A stretch of DNA of 18,767 nucleotides from Synergistaceae bacterium (GCA_009778055.1 WRKN01000025.1:1-18767); one strand, 5' to 3'; positions 7,600-16,041 are shown, numbered from the stretch's first letter. Program-made: numbers and translations. The notes: generated by a model from the sequence alone, not told the origin.

Positions 7600-10401
7600 G
7601 TGAATGAGGATCAAAATCAGATAGAAATGCTCAAAGCTATGAACCGCGTGGGCGCTATCCTGCTCAATTCGGACATAGAATCCTTTGAAAACGCTTTACA
7701 TCAAGGCATGAAAATTATAGCCGAGGCTGTAAAAGTTAACTGCGTGTATATTTGGAAAAACCGCGTGGTTGACGGGCAGCTTTTCTGTTATCAGTTAATG
7801 GAATGGTCCGAGCAAAGCACTGTGTTTGCTGATGGTTCATTGTACAGCTACAGCGAAGTTGTGCCCGGCTGGGAAAAAAAACTGTCAGAGGGTAATTGTA
7901 TAAACAATTTGGTGCGCAACCTGTCTCAGGAAGAGCAGGATCATTTATCCCCAAGTGGAATTTTATCCATTATGGTGGCGCCGATATTTGTAAAAGATCA
8001 ATTCTGGGGCTTTGTCGGTTTCGATGACTGTCACCGTGAGCGGGTATTTTCGGAAGAAGAAGAATCTATCCTGCGTTCCGGCGGCCTGCTGTTTGTCGAC
8101 GCGTTACTCCGTAATGAAATGGTTGCGAGTATCCGCGATACCTCCGTCCAGTTAAAGGCCGCCCTGGAAAAGGTGCGCGAGGACGAGGAGCGGATGCAGC
8201 TCATGCTCGACGCTATGCCTCTCACCTGCCACCTGATCAACCGGGATTACGAAATCATCGACTGCAATCAAGAGGCGCTCAACCTGTTCGGCGTGGCCTG
8301 CAAAGAAGAATACGGCGAGAAGTATAAAGACTTCCTGCCCCCGTACCAACCGTGCGGAGGGCTGTCGCTGGAACTGAACGACGTGTATATAGATAAAGCG
8401 ATTGAAGAAGGTCACTTTCGTTTCGAGTGGCTGTACCAAAACCTCGGAGGCGAGCTGCTGCCCTGTGAGATCACGCTGGTCCGCGTCAGGTACAAGGGCG
8501 AAGACATAATCGCGGAGTTTGCCAGAGATTTGCGCGAGCAAAAAGCCGTTGCCGAGGAGACGCGCAGGGCGGAAATCGCCGAGGAGAGCAACAAGGCAAA
8601 AAGCAGTTTTCTTGCCGTCATGAGCCACGAAATCCGCACACCGATGAACGCTATTCTTGGCATTACCGAAATCCAGCTTCACAATGAAAAGCTGGCGCCG
8701 AACACGAGGGAAGCGCTGGGCAAGATTTACAACTCAGGAGAACTGCTGCTCGGCATAATCAACGACATACTGGATTTGTCCAAAATCGAGGCGGGCAGGC
8801 TGGAGTTGGCGCCTGCCGAATATGACGTCGCGAGCCTGCTCAACGATACCACGACTCTGAACGTGATGCGGGTCGGCAGCAAGCCGATCGAATTTATTCT
8901 ATCCGTGGATGAAAACACGCCGTCGGTGTTGTTCGGCGACGAGCTTCGCATCAAGCAGATTTTGAACAATCTGCTTTCCAACGCGTTCAAGTATACGGAA
9001 AGAGGCTTGGTAAAACTTTCAATTTCAGCCGAAGGCAGCGATGAAAGAGGCGAAGCCACGCTTGTCATTAAAGTAAGCGACACAGGCCACGGCATGACGG
9101 AAGAACAGATAAACGTGGTGTTTGACGCGTATACCCGTTTCAATGTGGAAGCAAACCGCATGACCGAAGGCGCGGGGCTTGGCATGAACATTACGTACAA
9201 TCTGGTGCGCCTGATGGACGGAGAGATCACGGTAAAAAGCGAGCCGGGCATAGGCACGATAGTTATTGTGCGTTTGCCGCAAAAAACAGCCGACGCGGGA
9301 GTGTTAGGCAGGGAAACAGCGGAAAAACTTCAGAAATTTACCATAAACGGCGCGAAACGAATAAGAAGGGCGCAGGTACTGTTCGAGCCGATGCCCTATG
9401 GCCGCGTTCTTGTAGTGGACGACGTGGAATCGAACCTGTATGTAGTCAAAGGGCTTCTGGCGCCTTACGAATTGTCGGTTGACGCCGTAATGAGCGGATT
9501 TGACGCGATTGCCAAAATCAAGGGCGGCAAAACGTACGACGTCGTGTTCATGGATCATATGATGCCGCAAATGGACGGCATGGAAGCGACAAATATCATC
9601 CGTGATCTGGGCTATACGCAGCCCATCGTAGCGCTGACCGCCAACGCCCTGGCGGGTCAGGCGGAAATTTTCCTGACAAGCGGTTTCGACGGATTTATTT
9701 CAAAACCGATTGATATACGCCAATTGAACGCCGTGCTGAAAAAATTCATACGCGATAAACAGCCGCCCGAGGTCATAGAAGCCGCGTACCGGCAAAGCGG
9801 TCAAAGCAGCAAAATAAGCACCTTGGAACATGCCGTGGATGAGCCGGCGGTAAGCCCGCAATTAGCCCAAATTTTTATCAGGGACGCCGACAAGGCTGTC
9901 ACGGCGCTGGAAGCGATCAATACAAACGCCGAAAAGCGCGGCGTTCTTGAGGAAGAGGACATACGGATGTATACAATCAACGTCCACAGCATGAAAAGCG
10001 CGCTTGCGAATATTGACGAAACGGAGCTTTCCGTCGTCGCGGGTAAATTGGAACAGGCGGGACGCAATAAGGACATAGCCATGATGCTGTCCGAAACCCA
10101 GGCGTTTCTGGGCGAGCTGCGGGCGATAGTTGAAAAACTCGCGCAAATGAAAGAGGAGGGCAAGGCCGGCAAAACAGAGGAGGCGGATTATCCGTATTTG
10201 CGTGAAAAACTCTTTGCGGTTAAAGAAGCGTGCGAAATATATGACAAAAAAACCGCAAAGGCTATATTGGCCGAATTGGAGCAAAAAACATGGCCGCGCC
10301 CGATTAAGGAGCTGTTGGACACAATGGCCGGACACCTGCTCAACGGCGATTTTGAAGAAGTTTCACGCGCGGCGGAGAGCATAGAAGATACGAAAGGCTG
10401 A
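7600..10401 (+). CDS. Hybrid histidine kinase 4 (GAF-PAS-HisKA-HATPase-REC-HPt)
   Basis: This is a 933-residue cytoplasmic-looking sensor. I chose GTG 7600 because GAGG at 7587-7590 sits 9 nt upstream; an in-frame ATG at 7585, which would overlap kinase 3 by 11 bp, has no well-placed ribosome site. A GAF domain fills about 10-185 (VAPIFVKDQFWGFVGFDD is typical). A PAS with RMQLMLDAMP and a DCNQEALNLFG segment lies at about 200-310. HisKA carries His343, the receiver phospho-acceptor is Asp652 and the HPt His is His796 (VHSMKS). A helical tail lies at about 860-933. The core is closest to kinase 3 (shared LDLSKIEAG and VDDVESNLYVVKGLL signatures), but the linker before HisKA matches kinase 1, and the HPt and tail resemble kinases 1 and 2 in arrangement. 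The signal is not identifiable. Confidence 0.95.
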   Translation: MNEDQNQIEMLKAMNRVGAILLNSDIESFENALHQGMKIIAEAVKVNCVYIWKNRVVDGQLFCYQLMEWSEQSTVFADGSLYSYSEVVPGWEKKLSEGNCINNLVRNLSQEEQDHLSPSGILSIMVAPIFVKDQFWGFVGFDDCHRERVFSEEEESILRSGGLLFVDALLRNEMVASIRDTSVQLKAALEKVREDEERMQLMLDAMPLTCHLINRDYEIIDCNQEALNLFGVACKEEYGEKYKDFLPPYQPCGGLSLELNDVYIDKAIEEGHFRFEWLYQNLGGELLPCEITLVRVRYKGEDIIAEFARDLREQKAVAEETRRAEIAEESNKAKSSFLAVMSHEIRTPMNAILGITEIQLHNEKLAPNTREALGKIYNSGELLLGIINDILDLSKIEAGRLELAPAEYDVASLLNDTTTLNVMRVGSKPIEFILSVDENTPSVLFGDELRIKQILNNLLSNAFKYTERGLVKLSISAEGSDERGEATLVIKVSDTGHGMTEEQINVVFDAYTRFNVEANRMTEGAGLGMNITYNLVRLMDGEITVKSEPGIGTIVIVRLPQKTADAGVLGRETAEKLQKFTINGAKRIRRAQVLFEPMPYGRVLVVDDVESNLYVVKGLLAPYELSVDAVMSGFDAIAKIKGGKTYDVVFMDHMMPQMDGMEATNIIRDLGYTQPIVALTANALAGQAEIFLTSGFDGFISKPIDIRQLNAVLKKFIRDKQPPEVIEAAYRQSGQSSKISTLEHAVDEPAVSPQLAQIFIRDADKAVTALEAINTNAEKRGVLEEEDIRMYTINVHSMKSALANIDETELSVVAGKLEQAGRNKDIAMMLSETQAFLGELRAIVEKLAQMKEEGKAGKTEEADYPYLREKLFAVKEACEIYDKKTAKAILAELEQKTWPRPIKELLDTMAGHLLNGDFEEVSRAAESIEDTKG

Positions 10402-10447
10402 TATGGCTGATATGTATGCGGAAAATCTATGGCAATGGCGATTATGT

Positions 10448-10464
10448 CCGCTTTATTAAAGCGG
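10448..10464 (+). other. Small inverted repeat ahead of thrB
   Basis: CCGCTTT, loop ATT, AAAGCGG forms a 7-bp stem just upstream of the thrB ribosome site (10467-10472). There is no T-run after it, so it is not a standard terminator. It could slow or gate thrB translation or act as a weak operator. Its function is not shown. Confidence 0.4.
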
Positions 10465-10479
10465 GTGGGAGGAACAAGT

Positions 10480-11409
10480 ATGAGTGAAACGGTTATGAAA
10501 GTGAGAGCGCCAGCGACCAGCGCGAACCTGGGAGCCGGGTTCGACACGCTGGGAGTGGCGCTCTCTCTGTACAATATAGTGACCGTAAAGCGGCTCCTGC
10601 CGCCGGGCGAGTTTGTGTCGGAGGTAAAGGGCGAGGGCGCGAGGGAGCTTTCCGACAGTAAGTCCAACCTCATAATAAAAAGTTACCTCGAAGCGTGTTC
10701 GGCATGGCAAATAACCGAACCCAAGGGCTTCGAGATGTACTCCAACAACACTATACCCTTGTGCCGCGGGCTCGGAAGCTCGGCCAACGCGGTGGTATGC
10801 GGCGTTTTGATAGCGCGGGAGCTGAACCGCGTAAGCGCGTCCGAGAGCGAAATGCTCCGCGTCATGACGAAAATCGAGGGACACCCCGACAACGTCGCGC
10901 CCTGTTTTCTGGGCGGCATGACCGTAGGATGCTGGGACGGGGACAACCTGCGCTACGTGCGGTTGCCGTCCCTCCCCAGCGACATGTACGTGGTGGTCGC
11001 CGTGCCGAACGTCAGGGTGAACACGTCCGACGCCAGAAAATCGCTGCCGGAGATGGTGAATTTCAGCGACGCGGTGTTCAACGTGGGACGCTCGGCGCTG
11101 ATGGCGGCCGCGTGGGCGACGGGGCAGTGGGATATGCTGTCGTGGGGCATGGACGACAGGCTGCACCAGCAGTACCGGGCAAAGCTCTTCCCCGGAGGGG
11201 AAGTGATAATAGACAGGGTGCGCAAGATGCCGGGATGTCTGGGCGTGGCCATAAGCGGCTCCGGCCCCAGCGTGCTCGCTCTGTCGCGGGGGAAGCCGCG
11301 CAAAGTGGCGGAGGCGATGTGCCGCACGTTCTCCGAGCATGGGATAGAATCCCTGTTTTTTGTGTTGGAGGGCTGCGCGGAAGGAGCTAAAGTAGATACT
11401 TATTTTTGA
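10480..11409 (+). CDS. thrB: Homoserine kinase (GHMP kinase family)
   Basis: ThrB phosphorylates L-homoserine to O-phosphohomoserine, the substrate of threonine synthase. The protein is 309 residues, the normal ThrB length, and is expected in the cytosol. ATG 10480 was chosen because GGGAGG at 10467-10472 lies 7 nt upstream and the ThrB homology starts right after it; an upstream in-frame ATG at 10429 would only add an unrelated stretch. Visible motifs are the N-terminal PATSANLGAGFDTLG, the GHMP ATP-binding loop IPLCRGLGSSANA at about 92-104, EGHPDNVAP from Glu133, and the C-terminal SGSGPSVLAL glycine-rich motif. It is followed 17 nt later by an ACT-domain protein, which fits a small aspartate-family biosynthesis unit. 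It starts 78 nt after the kinase array and is probably not functionally linked to it. Confidence 0.96.
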   Translation: MSETVMKVRAPATSANLGAGFDTLGVALSLYNIVTVKRLLPPGEFVSEVKGEGARELSDSKSNLIIKSYLEACSAWQITEPKGFEMYSNNTIPLCRGLGSSANAVVCGVLIARELNRVSASESEMLRVMTKIEGHPDNVAPCFLGGMTVGCWDGDNLRYVRLPSLPSDMYVVVAVPNVRVNTSDARKSLPEMVNFSDAVFNVGRSALMAAAWATGQWDMLSWGMDDRLHQQYRAKLFPGGEVIIDRVRKMPGCLGVAISGSGPSVLALSRGKPRKVAEAMCRTFSEHGIESLFFVLEGCAEGAKVDTYF

Positions 11410-11426
11410 TCGGAAGAGGTGGCAAA

Positions 11427-11906
11427 ATGACTGAAGAACTGGTAATCAAGGGCGTAACCCACGATCTCGACGTGGCTAAGGTGGTGCTGATGGGGCTGCC
11501 GGACGTCCCGGGGACAGCGGGGCGTCTTTTTACCAGCCTCGCCGAGCGCGGCATAGGGGCGGAGATGATAGTTCAGAACAACATGAGAGGCGGCCTGAAC
11601 GACATAGGCTTCCTGATCAGGAAAAAAAACCTTGACGACGCGATTGAGGTATGCCGGAATTTCAGCCGCGACGTCGAAGCTCAGGGGGTATCGTTCAATA
11701 CCGAAATAGCCTGCGTTTCGGTCGTGGGAGAGGGAATAGCCAGCCAGCCTGACGTACCTTCGCGCGTGTTCGTGGCGCTTGGCGAAGCGGGCATAAACAT
11801 AGCCATGATCTCGTCAACGGACCTTTCCGTAACCTGCGTTGTGTCGTCCACGCGCGCAAACGACGCGGTGCGCGCGCTTCTCGATCATTTCATATCCGAA
11901 GCCTGA
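11427..11906 (+). CDS. Stand-alone aspartokinase-type tandem ACT-domain protein
   Basis: This 159-residue protein matches only the regulatory C-terminal half of aspartate kinase (LysC). ACT1 is at about 16-78 (AKVVLMGLPDVPGTAGRLF, then MIVQNN) and ACT2 at about 94-156 (GINIAMISSTDLSVTCVV, the typical inter-subunit effector-site strand). No catalytic amino-acid kinase domain is present, and none lies upstream: the preceding gene is thrB. ATG 11427 has GAGG at 11416-11419, 7 nt upstream. In aspartokinases this unit binds lysine or threonine and controls catalysis; in some bacteria it is also made separately as a beta subunit. Likely roles are a separate regulatory subunit of an aspartokinase encoded elsewhere, or an amino-acid-sensing partner of ThrB. 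Its 3' end overlaps the convergent glycosyltransferase by 22 bp. Confidence 0.88.
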   Translation: MTEELVIKGVTHDLDVAKVVLMGLPDVPGTAGRLFTSLAERGIGAEMIVQNNMRGGLNDIGFLIRKKNLDDAIEVCRNFSRDVEAQGVSFNTEIACVSVVGEGIASQPDVPSRVFVALGEAGINIAMISSTDLSVTCVVSSTRANDAVRALLDHFISEA

Positions 11907-13030
11907 GACTGGAGCAGTTTCTGATATAGGGTCTCGTGTTCTTTCAGAAGGTGATCTATGCTCCAGAGTGGGTCGGGCGTCGGGTTGACGTGATGGCGGC
12001 CATCCGCCAGCAGAATCATGGCGGCGGCCAGGGCGGCATGATTGCCGACCGGAAAAAGGCTTCCGCGCTCAGGCGAGCCTTTTATCATTTCGCGGATTCC
12101 CCTCGCGTCCGCCCCCAACACCGGAATACCGAGACAAATCGACTCCATGACGCTCCTGCTCAACCCCTCCCGGCAGGACGGCAGTATGGTGGCGCGGGAG
12201 GACAGCATCAGAAGGGGTATATTTGTCCTTTCCCCCAGAAAATGCACGCGCGAGCCCACCTTTAGTTTCAACGCCAGCCGCTTCATGGAGTCCTCTAGAG
12301 GCCCCGACCCGGCAAGCGCCAGGTGAAAATTTGTCCTGCCCGTCTTAGCCAGGGCGTAAATTGCGTCTTTGTGGCGCTTTCTGGGAATAAACTCCGCGGC
12401 CATCAAGAAAAGCTCGTCATCTTTTTTAAGCGCCAGGCTGGCGTGGAATTTTTTTATTTCCGCAATGTCCACATTGCGCGGCGAATAATGTTCAAAGTCG
12501 AGCCCTATGCCGGGCATGAGCGAAAGGCGCGCCGAATCGGAGATTTTATATTCCAGCGCGGCCTCGTAGTCCTCTTCGTTGATGGTTATGGTGTGGTCGG
12601 TCCAGTCGCCGCCCAGCCGCTCCAGCGCAATGAGGGCCGCGTTTTTCAACCCGTTGCCGTCATGATGAAAATGGAACCCATGAGCGGTATAAACTATTTT
12701 AGGGCGCGCCGCGCCGCGCGTCCCGCGCAGAGCGAGACGCGTCACGAAAGCCGCCACAGGGGTATGGACGTGAACTATGTCGTATTCCCCTTCCGCGACA
12801 ATCGCGCGTATTTTCGAGTTGGTTTTCCCGAAATTACAGGAAGCAAACGGCTTGCGGCTGAAAGACATGTCGTAACATCGGCCGAAAGCCTCCGCGCACT
12901 CCCGGCACTCCGAGGCCCCGTTGGCCATGGCGTCCACAGTCCAGCCCATCTTCCTGAAATGCCGCGCGTATGGCAGCAAAAACGCCTTGAGCGTCGAAGC
13001 CACAGTCGTAACGATCAACAATTTAGGCAT
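11885..13030 (-). CDS. Family 4 glycosyltransferase (GT-B fold), last gene of the glycan operon
   Basis: This 381-residue protein resembles EpsD/CapM-type glycosyltransferases that add a sugar from a nucleotide donor to a lipid-linked glycan on the cytoplasmic face. The N-terminal acceptor domain has a DIVHVHTP strand (about 84-91) and TAHGFHFH (about 115-122). The donor domain has AAEFIPRKRHKDAI (about 211-224), the LAGSGP loop (about 239-244), and the retaining-GT E-x7-E motif at Glu288 and Glu296 (EGLSRSVME). ATG 13030 is preceded by AAAGGAG about 9 nt upstream and overlaps the FkbH-like gene by 16 bp, which suggests coupled translation. Its end overlaps the convergent ACT gene tail to tail. 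Donor and acceptor sugars cannot be read from the sequence. Confidence 0.92.
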   Translation of the reverse strand: MPKLLIVTTVASTLKAFLLPYARHFRKMGWTVDAMANGASECRECAEAFGRCYDMSFSRKPFASCNFGKTNSKIRAIVAEGEYDIVHVHTPVAAFVTRLALRGTRGAARPKIVYTAHGFHFHHDGNGLKNAALIALERLGGDWTDHTITINEEDYEAALEYKISDSARLSLMPGIGLDFEHYSPRNVDIAEIKKFHASLALKKDDELFLMAAEFIPRKRHKDAIYALAKTGRTNFHLALAGSGPLEDSMKRLALKLKVGSRVHFLGERTNIPLLMLSSRATILPSCREGLSRSVMESICLGIPVLGADARGIREMIKGSPERGSLFPVGNHAALAAAMILLADGRHHVNPTPDPLWSIDHLLKEHETLYQKLLQSQASDMK

Positions 13031-14634
13031 ATCTTCGTACTCCTTTCCTTAAAAGGCGCGCCTGCGGCCCACGTAGTTTCATCAGGGCCCGGCGCTCCTT
13101 CTTCAATATATCCCATTTTATTCCAAAAATCCCGAACCGGTTCGTTTTTGGCCGTAGGAACGTATAATCCGCGTATCGTCGTTATCCCTTCCTCAAAAAG
13201 CGACCGCTCGACAAACGACATGACGGCGTCTTCCACCCCTCGTCCCATTACGCGGCAGCTCATCAGGAAAGTATCTATGATGGCCGCGCTCAGGTCTACC
13301 CGCGCTATCACGAGGCAAATCCTGCCGTAGCCGCCGAACCGGTCGCGCAAATCCGCAATCCATACGCGATACTCGTCGTTTTCCATCATGGCAGCTATGT
13401 CCGCCTCGGTATAGCGCCTGGTGGTGAGGTTGAATTGGTTCGTCTTCTGGGTAAGCTGCGCGGCGCGCGCTATTTCGTCCTCGCGGAGCCTGTGTATGTC
13501 GAGCTTCATATCCAGAGATTCCAGATAATCGTCCAGCGTCGCGTGGGCGGCGCGTACCGCCTCCCTTTCGGACTCAGTCCTGTACATTACGGTTTTTTCG
13601 CGGTCTTCGCCGCCCGTCCGCAGCGCCGTAAAATACGTCTTCGCTACCTCGGCCATGAAAGCCGGCAGCGACGACGTATCATGAGGAAAATCCGGTACCG
13701 CCACCTCCGGCAGAGCCGTCTTTACGGCCTCGCGCTCCAGCGGGTTGTCGTCGATGAAGACCAGCGAGTCCGGCCCGATGTTCAGCTCGCGGGCAATCGC
13801 CGCTATGTTGCCGGGCTTGGGGTTCCAATCGGCCTTGAATTTGACGAAATCTTCTTCCCTCAAAAGCATTTCCGGCCTCTCCCTGAAGGGAAGCAGCGCG
13901 TCTTCGAGGTTGTTTTTGGACGACACGGCCAGGAGAACTCCCTGTTCCGCCAGTTCTTTGACAATGCGCTGCACGTCCCTGTACCGCGAGCCCATTCCGT
14001 AAGACGAGATGGATATGCCTTCTGCCCCGTCCTCCCCCACTACTCCGCCCCACAGGGTATTGTCCAGGTCGAGGATAAGGCATTTTTTGCGCTCGCCGCG
14101 CGCGGCTTTCTCGAAGCGCAGTATTTCCCTGGTCAAAAGGATTTCGCCTCGCTGAGAAAAGGGCAAGGAACCGAAGTACCACATTTTAGCGCTGTAAAAG
14201 TGCTCTCTCCCCGCCTCGGCCGCAAGGTTCACCAGGTCGAGCAAAGGTACGTCCATTTTTTCCAGCTCTTCGCGCCAATAAAAAGCCGCCCTGGCGGCGA
14301 AGTTCTTTCCGGCCAGAGGCATGGCGGGGGAAGGGGGAATGTCCAGCGTGGAGACCACAAAAAGTTTGTCCGGCCGTTCGGCTTGTACCCGCGACAGGAG
14401 GGCAAGCGGCCCGGAAAGAACCTCGGCGAAATCCTCCCTCACGCCCGCCGGAAAAAACGCCTCACCGTGCAGAATGACGTATATCGTCTTTATTTCGTCA
14501 CGCCAAAGCGCCGAAGACGGATTAAGCAGTTCAGAGCGCCACGAGTCGAACCCCGGCGGGATAAACACATCCACGTCGTTTTTCAGCCGCGAAGCGAGGC
14601 TTTCTATCGTGACGTTCGACAAGAGGGCGATCAT
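13015..14634 (-). CDS. FkbH-like HAD-IIIC protein with C-terminal GNAT-like domain
   Basis: This 539-residue protein has three parts. An N-terminal SGNH-like domain spans about 1-175. A HAD domain has the nucleophile motif DLDNTLWGG (Asp189, Asp191), motif II SSKNN and motif IV FIDDNPLER. A C-terminal acyltransferase-like region (about 380-520) includes the RFGGYGRICLVI and CRVMGRGVE segments. Characterised FkbH proteins take 1,3-bisphosphoglycerate, dephosphorylate it and load the glyceryl group onto an acyl carrier protein for polyketide or tetronate assembly. Two carrier proteins are encoded in this operon, so a similar loading reaction, here feeding a sugar modification, is a good inference. 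The gap to the upstream acyltransferase gene is 4 nt, and it overlaps the next gene by 16 bp. The ribosome site is weak (GGGAAG about 12 nt before ATG), so coupling probably matters. The actual acyl group is unproven. Confidence 0.9.
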   Translation of the reverse strand: MIALLSNVTIESLASRLKNDVDVFIPPGFDSWRSELLNPSSALWRDEIKTIYVILHGEAFFPAGVREDFAEVLSGPLALLSRVQAERPDKLFVVSTLDIPPSPAMPLAGKNFAARAAFYWREELEKMDVPLLDLVNLAAEAGREHFYSAKMWYFGSLPFSQRGEILLTREILRFEKAARGERKKCLILDLDNTLWGGVVGEDGAEGISISSYGMGSRYRDVQRIVKELAEQGVLLAVSSKNNLEDALLPFRERPEMLLREEDFVKFKADWNPKPGNIAAIARELNIGPDSLVFIDDNPLEREAVKTALPEVAVPDFPHDTSSLPAFMAEVAKTYFTALRTGGEDREKTVMYRTESEREAVRAAHATLDDYLESLDMKLDIHRLREDEIARAAQLTQKTNQFNLTTRRYTEADIAAMMENDEYRVWIADLRDRFGGYGRICLVIARVDLSAAIIDTFLMSCRVMGRGVEDAVMSFVERSLFEEGITTIRGLYVPTAKNEPVRDFWNKMGYIEEGAPGPDETTWAAGAPFKERSTKICLNC

Positions 14635-14638
14635 GGTT

Positions 14639-15292
14639 TTATCGTTCTTCCCGGCCTTTGCTGACCACCCGCGCCGGGTATCCCAGAACCGTGCAGGCGT
14701 CCGGGACGTCGTTCAAAAAGACGCTTCCTATACCTACGGTGGCATCCGAGCCGATTTTCAGCCCCTGCAAAATTTTCGCCCCCACTCCGACGAGAGTGCG
14801 GGGGCCTATTGTTACGTTGCCCGAGATGTTGACGCTCGGCATAACGGAGCAGAAGTCACCGACGACGGAGTCGTGACCCACCTGCGAGGCGGCGTTCAGA
14901 AAAGAACATATTCCCAGGGACGCGCTCACGGCGACGAAGCAGAACGGAGAAACTATCACGCCGGGAGCGAGGGTGGCCGAGGGTTCGACGTAAGCCAGAG
15001 GGTGGACGAGAACGGGAAATTCTATCATTGGGTTTTGGGACAGTTTCGCGTAAACGGCGCCTTTGGCCTCCGGGTCGGCCAAACCCATTACGACCGCGAC
15101 GGAACCGGCGACGGAGGAGAACCAGGACATCCCTCCCAGTACAACCGCGTCGCTCACAGGCGTCCCCGCCGGTTTGCCGTCGTCGATGAAGCCCAGAAAA
15201 TTCCACTTCGACCGCTGAGGATCCATTGCGCAAACAAGCCCCAGCATTTCCCGCCCAAGCCCTCCGGCTCCGTATATGATCAGATCGCGCAT
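14639..15292 (-). CDS. NeuD/PglD-like sugar O- or N-acetyltransferase (left-handed beta-helix)
   Basis: This is a 217-residue hexapeptide-repeat acyltransferase. The N-terminal Rossmann-like part (LIIYGAGGLGREM) is the PglD_N domain that binds the UDP-sugar or related substrate in PglD. The C-terminal half has repeated (L/I/V)G-x4 hexads, for example VSPFCFVAVSASLG and VTIGPRTLVGVGAKIL. His140 in the VGHDSVVGD segment matches the catalytic His of PglD. It probably transfers acetyl, or a longer acyl group, onto a nucleotide sugar for the surface glycan. I chose ATG 15292, which has GAGGGGG about 8 nt upstream; a GTG at 15301 would lie on top of that ribosome site. The gene begins 2 nt after the SDR stop and ends 4 nt before the FkbH-like gene. 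Whether the product is O- or N-acylated is not clear. Confidence 0.88.
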   Translation of the reverse strand: MRDLIIYGAGGLGREMLGLVCAMDPQRSKWNFLGFIDDGKPAGTPVSDAVVLGGMSWFSSVAGSVAVVMGLADPEAKGAVYAKLSQNPMIEFPVLVHPLAYVEPSATLAPGVIVSPFCFVAVSASLGICSFLNAASQVGHDSVVGDFCSVMPSVNISGNVTIGPRTLVGVGAKILQGLKIGSDATVGIGSVFLNDVPDACTVLGYPARVVSKGREER

Positions 15293-15294
15293 TT

Positions 15295-16041
15295 TCAGCA
15301 CCCCCTCACCATGTGCCCTCCGTCGAGCACGAAGGTCTGTCCGGTGATCCAGCGCGCATTTTCCGACAGAAGGTAGACGATGAACCGGGCCGCGTCCTCC
15401 GGTTCCCCCAGGCCCAGAGGGTAGCTTTCTTCGAGCGATTTTCTCTGTTCTTCGCTCATTTTGCCGATGAATTCCATCGACATGTCCGTGCGGATCACTC
15501 CCAGAGCGACGGCGTTCAGGCGAATGTTCCGGGCGGCAAGTTCCGCGGCCGCAGGCGGTATGAACCCTTCAAGCGCCCCTTTGCCGGCTCCGTAAAGTGC
15601 CTTGCCCAAAGCGCCCTCGCGCGCGGCCAGGGAAGAAATCAGAACGAACGAAGCGCCGCCGTCTCCTTTTTTCGCATTTTTGGCCAGTACGCGCACCAAT
15701 TCAAACGCGCCGAAGGCGTTGACGCGAAAAATTTCCTCCGCAATCGGAAATTTCGACTGGGTCAGGGGCAGGGTTTTTTGCGCTCCGGCGGAGTAGAGCA
15801 TACCCGATATGCCGCCCGTGAGAGCGATAATCCGCGACACGTATCCTTCCGTTTTCTCCACCTGGGAAAAATCGAACGGGACGATCTTCAAGCGGTCATC
15901 TCCGACATTCGCAAACTCTTCCTCAAGGGGCCGCGTGTCTCTGGCGGACGCGACGACGGAAAAATTTTCCTTCAACAAAAGACGCGCTGTCTCCAGCCCG
16001 ATTCCTCTCGACGCTCCCGCAACCAGAATCCAGCGGCTCAT
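15295..16041 (-). CDS. SDR-family oxidoreductase, FabG-like
   Basis: This is a 248-residue classical short-chain dehydrogenase. It has the NADP(H)-binding GASRGIG loop (9-15), a YSAGAQ segment in place of NNAG, and the catalytic set Asn108, Ser137 (LISSLAA), Tyr150 and Lys154 (YGAGK). Positions and length are almost those of 3-ketoacyl-ACP reductase FabG. ATG 16041 starts inside the stop of the preceding carrier-protein gene (TGATG), with GGAGG about 9 nt upstream. Sitting directly after an acyl carrier protein, it may reduce a keto group on an ACP-bound acyl chain; reduction of a keto-sugar is the main alternative. The longer open frame upstream only covers the carrier-protein gene in another frame and was not used as the start. 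Confidence 0.91.
   Translation of the reverse strand: MSRWILVAGASRGIGLETARLLLKENFSVVASARDTRPLEEEFANVGDDRLKIVPFDFSQVEKTEGYVSRIIALTGGISGMLYSAGAQKTLPLTQSKFPIAEEIFRVNAFGAFELVRVLAKNAKKGDGGASFVLISSLAAREGALGKALYGAGKGALEGFIPPAAAELAARNIRLNAVALGVIRTDMSMEFIGKMSEEQRKSLEESYPLGLGEPEDAARFIVYLLSENARWITGQTFVLDGGHMVRGC

Noticed and set aside
10403..10464. Classical threonine attenuator before thrB
   Set aside because: The small frame has no Thr or Ile codons and the hairpin is not followed by a T-run.
10695..11390. Second + strand frame inside thrB
   Set aside because: It is a shifted frame of thrB, Arg-rich, without a ribosome site; the GHMP motifs are all in the other frame.
11856..11882. GC-rich inverted repeat near the end of the ACT gene as a terminator
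   Set aside because: The GCGCGC arms are part of coding sequence and no T-run follows in either direction.
12323..14664. Long + strand open frames opposite the family 4 glycosyltransferase and FkbH-like genes
   Set aside because: The - strand frames carry clear motifs (E-x7-E, DLDNT) and fit the operon; the + strand translations are basic, low-complexity and match no family I know.
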